NCBI GenBank assembly: GCA_017354595.1
Contig: JAFMQQ010000005.1
Coordinates: 1 to 22,095 of the forward strand
Length of the DNA: 22,095 nucleotides
Direction of reading: 5' to 3'
Source of the DNA: Micromonosporaceae bacterium
GTDB lineage: Bacteria > Actinomycetota > Actinomycetes > Mycobacteriales > Micromonosporaceae
A program made the position numbers and the translations under genes. Under the pieces are notes generated by a model. It did no database searches. It was not told where the DNA came from and saw nothing but the letters and a program-made list of their open reading frames with translations. Shown piece after piece: positions 21,726 to 22,095 of the stretch (positions are counted from its first letter, which is position 1; each line of letters starts with the position of its first letter).

Positions 21726-22095
21726 CGACCTTCCCCGACACCCCCGCAACGGCGAGGTCGCGGGCCGCCGGGGCGCAACGCGCGCCCGCCTTGGGGGGCA
21801 CCGGCGCGCCAGCCGCGCACAGTTTCACGGCGGCGCTGGAGAAGCAGGTGCTGGTCTGCGACGGCGCGATGGGCACCATGCTGCACTCGGCCGGCAACTC
21901 GCTGGACCGGGCCCTGCCCGAGCTGAACCTGACCAACCCGGACCTGGTCTGCACCATCCACGACAGCTACATCGCGGCCGGGGTGGATGTCATCCAGACC
22001 AACAGCTTCGGCGCGAACCGGCTGCGCCTGGTTGAGCAGGGCGCCTCGTCGAGCGTGCGCGACATCAACCTCGCCGCGGCGCGGCACGCCGACGC
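21722..22095 (+). CDS. Homocysteine S-methyltransferase domain protein (3' end outside window)
   Basis: The first 124 residues of a homocysteine S-methyltransferase. After an Ala/Pro-rich leader of about 37 residues come VLVCDGAMGTMLHSAG, LNLTNPDLVCTIHDSYI and GVDVIQTNSFGANRLRL. These match the N-terminal domain of MetH and even better the bifunctional homocysteine methyltransferase/MTHFR (YitJ-like) proteins. The zinc Cys motifs and any second domain lie beyond the window, so the monofunctional, MetH and bifunctional forms cannot be told apart. The ATG 21722 overlaps the pucR stop as ATGA. It would transfer a methyl group to homocysteine, a second such activity next to the MetE-like protein. 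Confidence 0.9.
   Translation, partial: MTTFPDTPATARSRAAGAQRAPALGGTGAPAAHSFTAALEKQVLVCDGAMGTMLHSAGNSLDRALPELNLTNPDLVCTIHDSYIAAGVDVIQTNSFGANRLRLVEQGASSSVRDINLAAARHAD

Overview
The window is high-GC DNA from an actinomycete. The signs are strong G/C bias at third codon positions, many GTG starts, actinobacterial-type proteins (PucR regulator, LuxR/HisKA_3 pair) and frequent GTAC words. A Micromonosporaceae-like or related lineage is my inference; no rRNA or other lineage marker is present. I saw no tRNA, rRNA, CRISPR array, transposase or phage gene. About 92% of the window is coding.

Region 1 (1-3618, + strand) is a tight catabolic operon: aldehyde dehydrogenase (its start lies outside the window), short-chain dehydrogenase, zinc alcohol dehydrogenase and an ACMSD-like amidohydrolase/decarboxylase. 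It looks built to oxidise and decarboxylate a small organic, possibly aromatic, substrate. Region 2 (3665-6177) holds accessory genes: two membrane proteins, an alpha/beta hydrolase with a 10-2-10 palindrome just upstream, and a small secreted peptide.

Region 3 (6189-12758) is the most interesting part, a compact methyl/one-carbon island built from two divergent transcription units. The minus-strand unit is MetV-like zinc/Fe-S protein > acetogen-type MetF > 516-aa SAM-methyltransferase-like protein > MetK. Every junction in it overlaps (GTGA, 11 nt, GTGA). The plus-strand unit is PurU > a short 'core' MetE-like methionine synthase. Region 4 (20241-22095) carries a PucR-family regulator translationally coupled to a homocysteine S-methyltransferase (truncated by the window end). 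A palindrome TTGTGC-N4-GCACAA sits directly upstream of pucR. A near-identical site, TTGTGC-N5-GCACAA, sits in the divergent metV/purU promoter region 9.6 kb away, which suggests that PucR controls both.

The combination MetV/MetF + PurU + two different homocysteine-methylating enzymes + MetK under one regulator fits a dedicated route for methyl groups. Methyl-THF could be oxidised through methylene- and formyl-THF to formate, or passed to homocysteine, methionine and SAM. The upstream dehydrogenase operon could handle the demethylated carbon skeleton. The methyl-donor substrate and the demethylase are not visible here.

Between these parts (12755-19784) lie a two-component system (histidine kinase and LuxR-type regulator), a divergently transcribed MacB/LolD-type ABC transporter, a small zinc-ribbon/coiled-coil protein and an M1-family lipoprotein peptidase. 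These look like ordinary actinomycete chromosomal genes. Two unrelated genes end in in-frame 18-bp tandem repeats, and a 13-bp palindrome related to GTCCACWGTGGAC recurs across the window.
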